Source: Paenibacillus sp. FSL H8-0548 (GTDB taxonomy: Bacteria > Bacillota > Bacilli > Paenibacillales > Paenibacillaceae). Taken from it: DNA of 64,000 bases. Under the pieces are notes generated by a model. It made no database searches. It saw only the letters and a list, made by a program, of their open reading frames with translations, and had not been told where the DNA came from. Of this stretch, positions 63,767 through 64,000 are shown piece by piece. The stretch is taken from positions 7,245,501 to 7,309,500 of the forward strand of contig NZ_CP152049.1 of NCBI RefSeq assembly GCF_038630985.1. The letters are read 5' to 3'. Both the position numbers and the translations under genes were made by a program. Numbering within the stretch: position 1 is the stretch's first letter; every line of letters starts with the position of its first letter.

Positions 63767-64000
63767 ATGCCTAAAAAATTCAATGAAAATGAAAAACAAT
63801 GGATACGAAAAAAACTATTTGAGGAAGGCAAACGACGCTTCGAGTCAGTTGGTCTAAAAAAAACGAGTGTAGAGGACCTAACCAAAGCCTCCGGAATTGC
63901 GCAAGGCTCCTTCTATATGTTCTACGGTTCTAAAGAAGAGCTCCTCTATCACATCCTGCTTGAGGAAGAAGCTGCAATACGCAATCAGATCCTTGCCACG
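63767..64000 (+). CDS. TetR family transcriptional regulator, cut by window edge
   Basis: The first 78 codons of a TetR-type gene from ATG 63767 (GAAAGGACT upstream). The N-terminal helix-turn-helix is seen as KRRFESVGLKKTSVEDLTKA and SGIAQGSFYMFYGSKEELLY. The ligand domain lies beyond the window. Target unknown. Confidence 0.88.
   Translation, partial: MPKKFNENEKQWIRKKLFEEGKRRFESVGLKKTSVEDLTKASGIAQGSFYMFYGSKEELLYHILLEEEAAIRNQILAT

Overview
The window looks like a chromosomal segment of a spore-forming, flagellated, low-to-mid-GC Gram-positive of the Paenibacillus type. The reasons are: two germinant-receptor operons, S-layer-homology (SLH) surface proteins, an Mrp antiporter operon, strong AGGAGG-type ribosome sites, and the origin-proximal backbone rlmH - yyzF - htrA - walJ - yycI - yycH - walK - walR - purA - dnaB - rplI - gdpP - yybS in the same order as in Bacillales. 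I cannot name the species from sequence alone. No rRNA, tRNA or CRISPR array was seen.

Layout. 1-4534: a transposase-like fragment running off the left edge, then a germinant-receptor operon (small D-type subunit, B, A and C subunits). 5041-10349: one very large secreted rhamnogalacturonan-lyase-like protein anchored by SLH domains, with a candidate catabolite-control site upstream. 10932-24815: an accessory region. It holds an AT-rich SF1 helicase, an OmpR-type two-component system, an SLH protein with near-identical 225-bp internal repeats, remnants of mobile-element genes (radC and others), a giant flagellin with its own csrA, a second short csrA, and a broken ATPase/kinase gene. 24792-36111: rlmH and the WalKR cell-wall control operon with htrA, an M23 peptidase and a conserved membrane protein. 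36112-37230: repeat-rich intergenic DNA with MITE-like elements. 37233-45303: purA, dnaB, rplI, gdpP, yybS, a CBS protein and an LCP cell-wall ligase. 45421-49854: membrane proteins (DUF4870-like, CorC/HlyC-like, AI-2E-like) and two frameshifted genes. 50117-53836: a second germinant-receptor operon. 53892-59693: an mrp Na+/H+ antiporter operon on the minus strand in which mrpA and mrpB are fused. 59956-64000: small hypothetical genes, an ABC exporter with a divergent TetR regulator, a BCCT-transporter remnant, and a second TetR gene cut by the window edge.

Main discovery candidate. The 3' end of rlmH (GGGGAACCTTACCATAAATAG, encoding GEPYHK-stop, split here only by reading frame) recurs as direct repeats at 19848-19871, 14228-14241 and 11007-11030, all in the orientation of rlmH. 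In staphylococci the 3' end of rlmH (orfX) is the attachment site of SCC/SCCmec elements. The repeats divide the accessory region into segments: 11.0-14.2 kb contains exactly one gene, the helicase; 14.2-19.9 kb holds the two-component system and the SLH gene; 19.9-24.8 kb holds the flagellin, csrA genes and mobile remnants. I read this as a tandem array of SCC-like elements in a non-staphylococcal host. No ccr recombinase is visible in the window, so mobility is inference.

Regulatory highlights. The flagellin leader has a stem-loop presenting GGA in its loop plus a GGA in the Shine-Dalgarno, matching the arrangement expected for CsrA control of hag. csrA itself is preceded by a long terminator-like hairpin that also exposes GGA in its loop.
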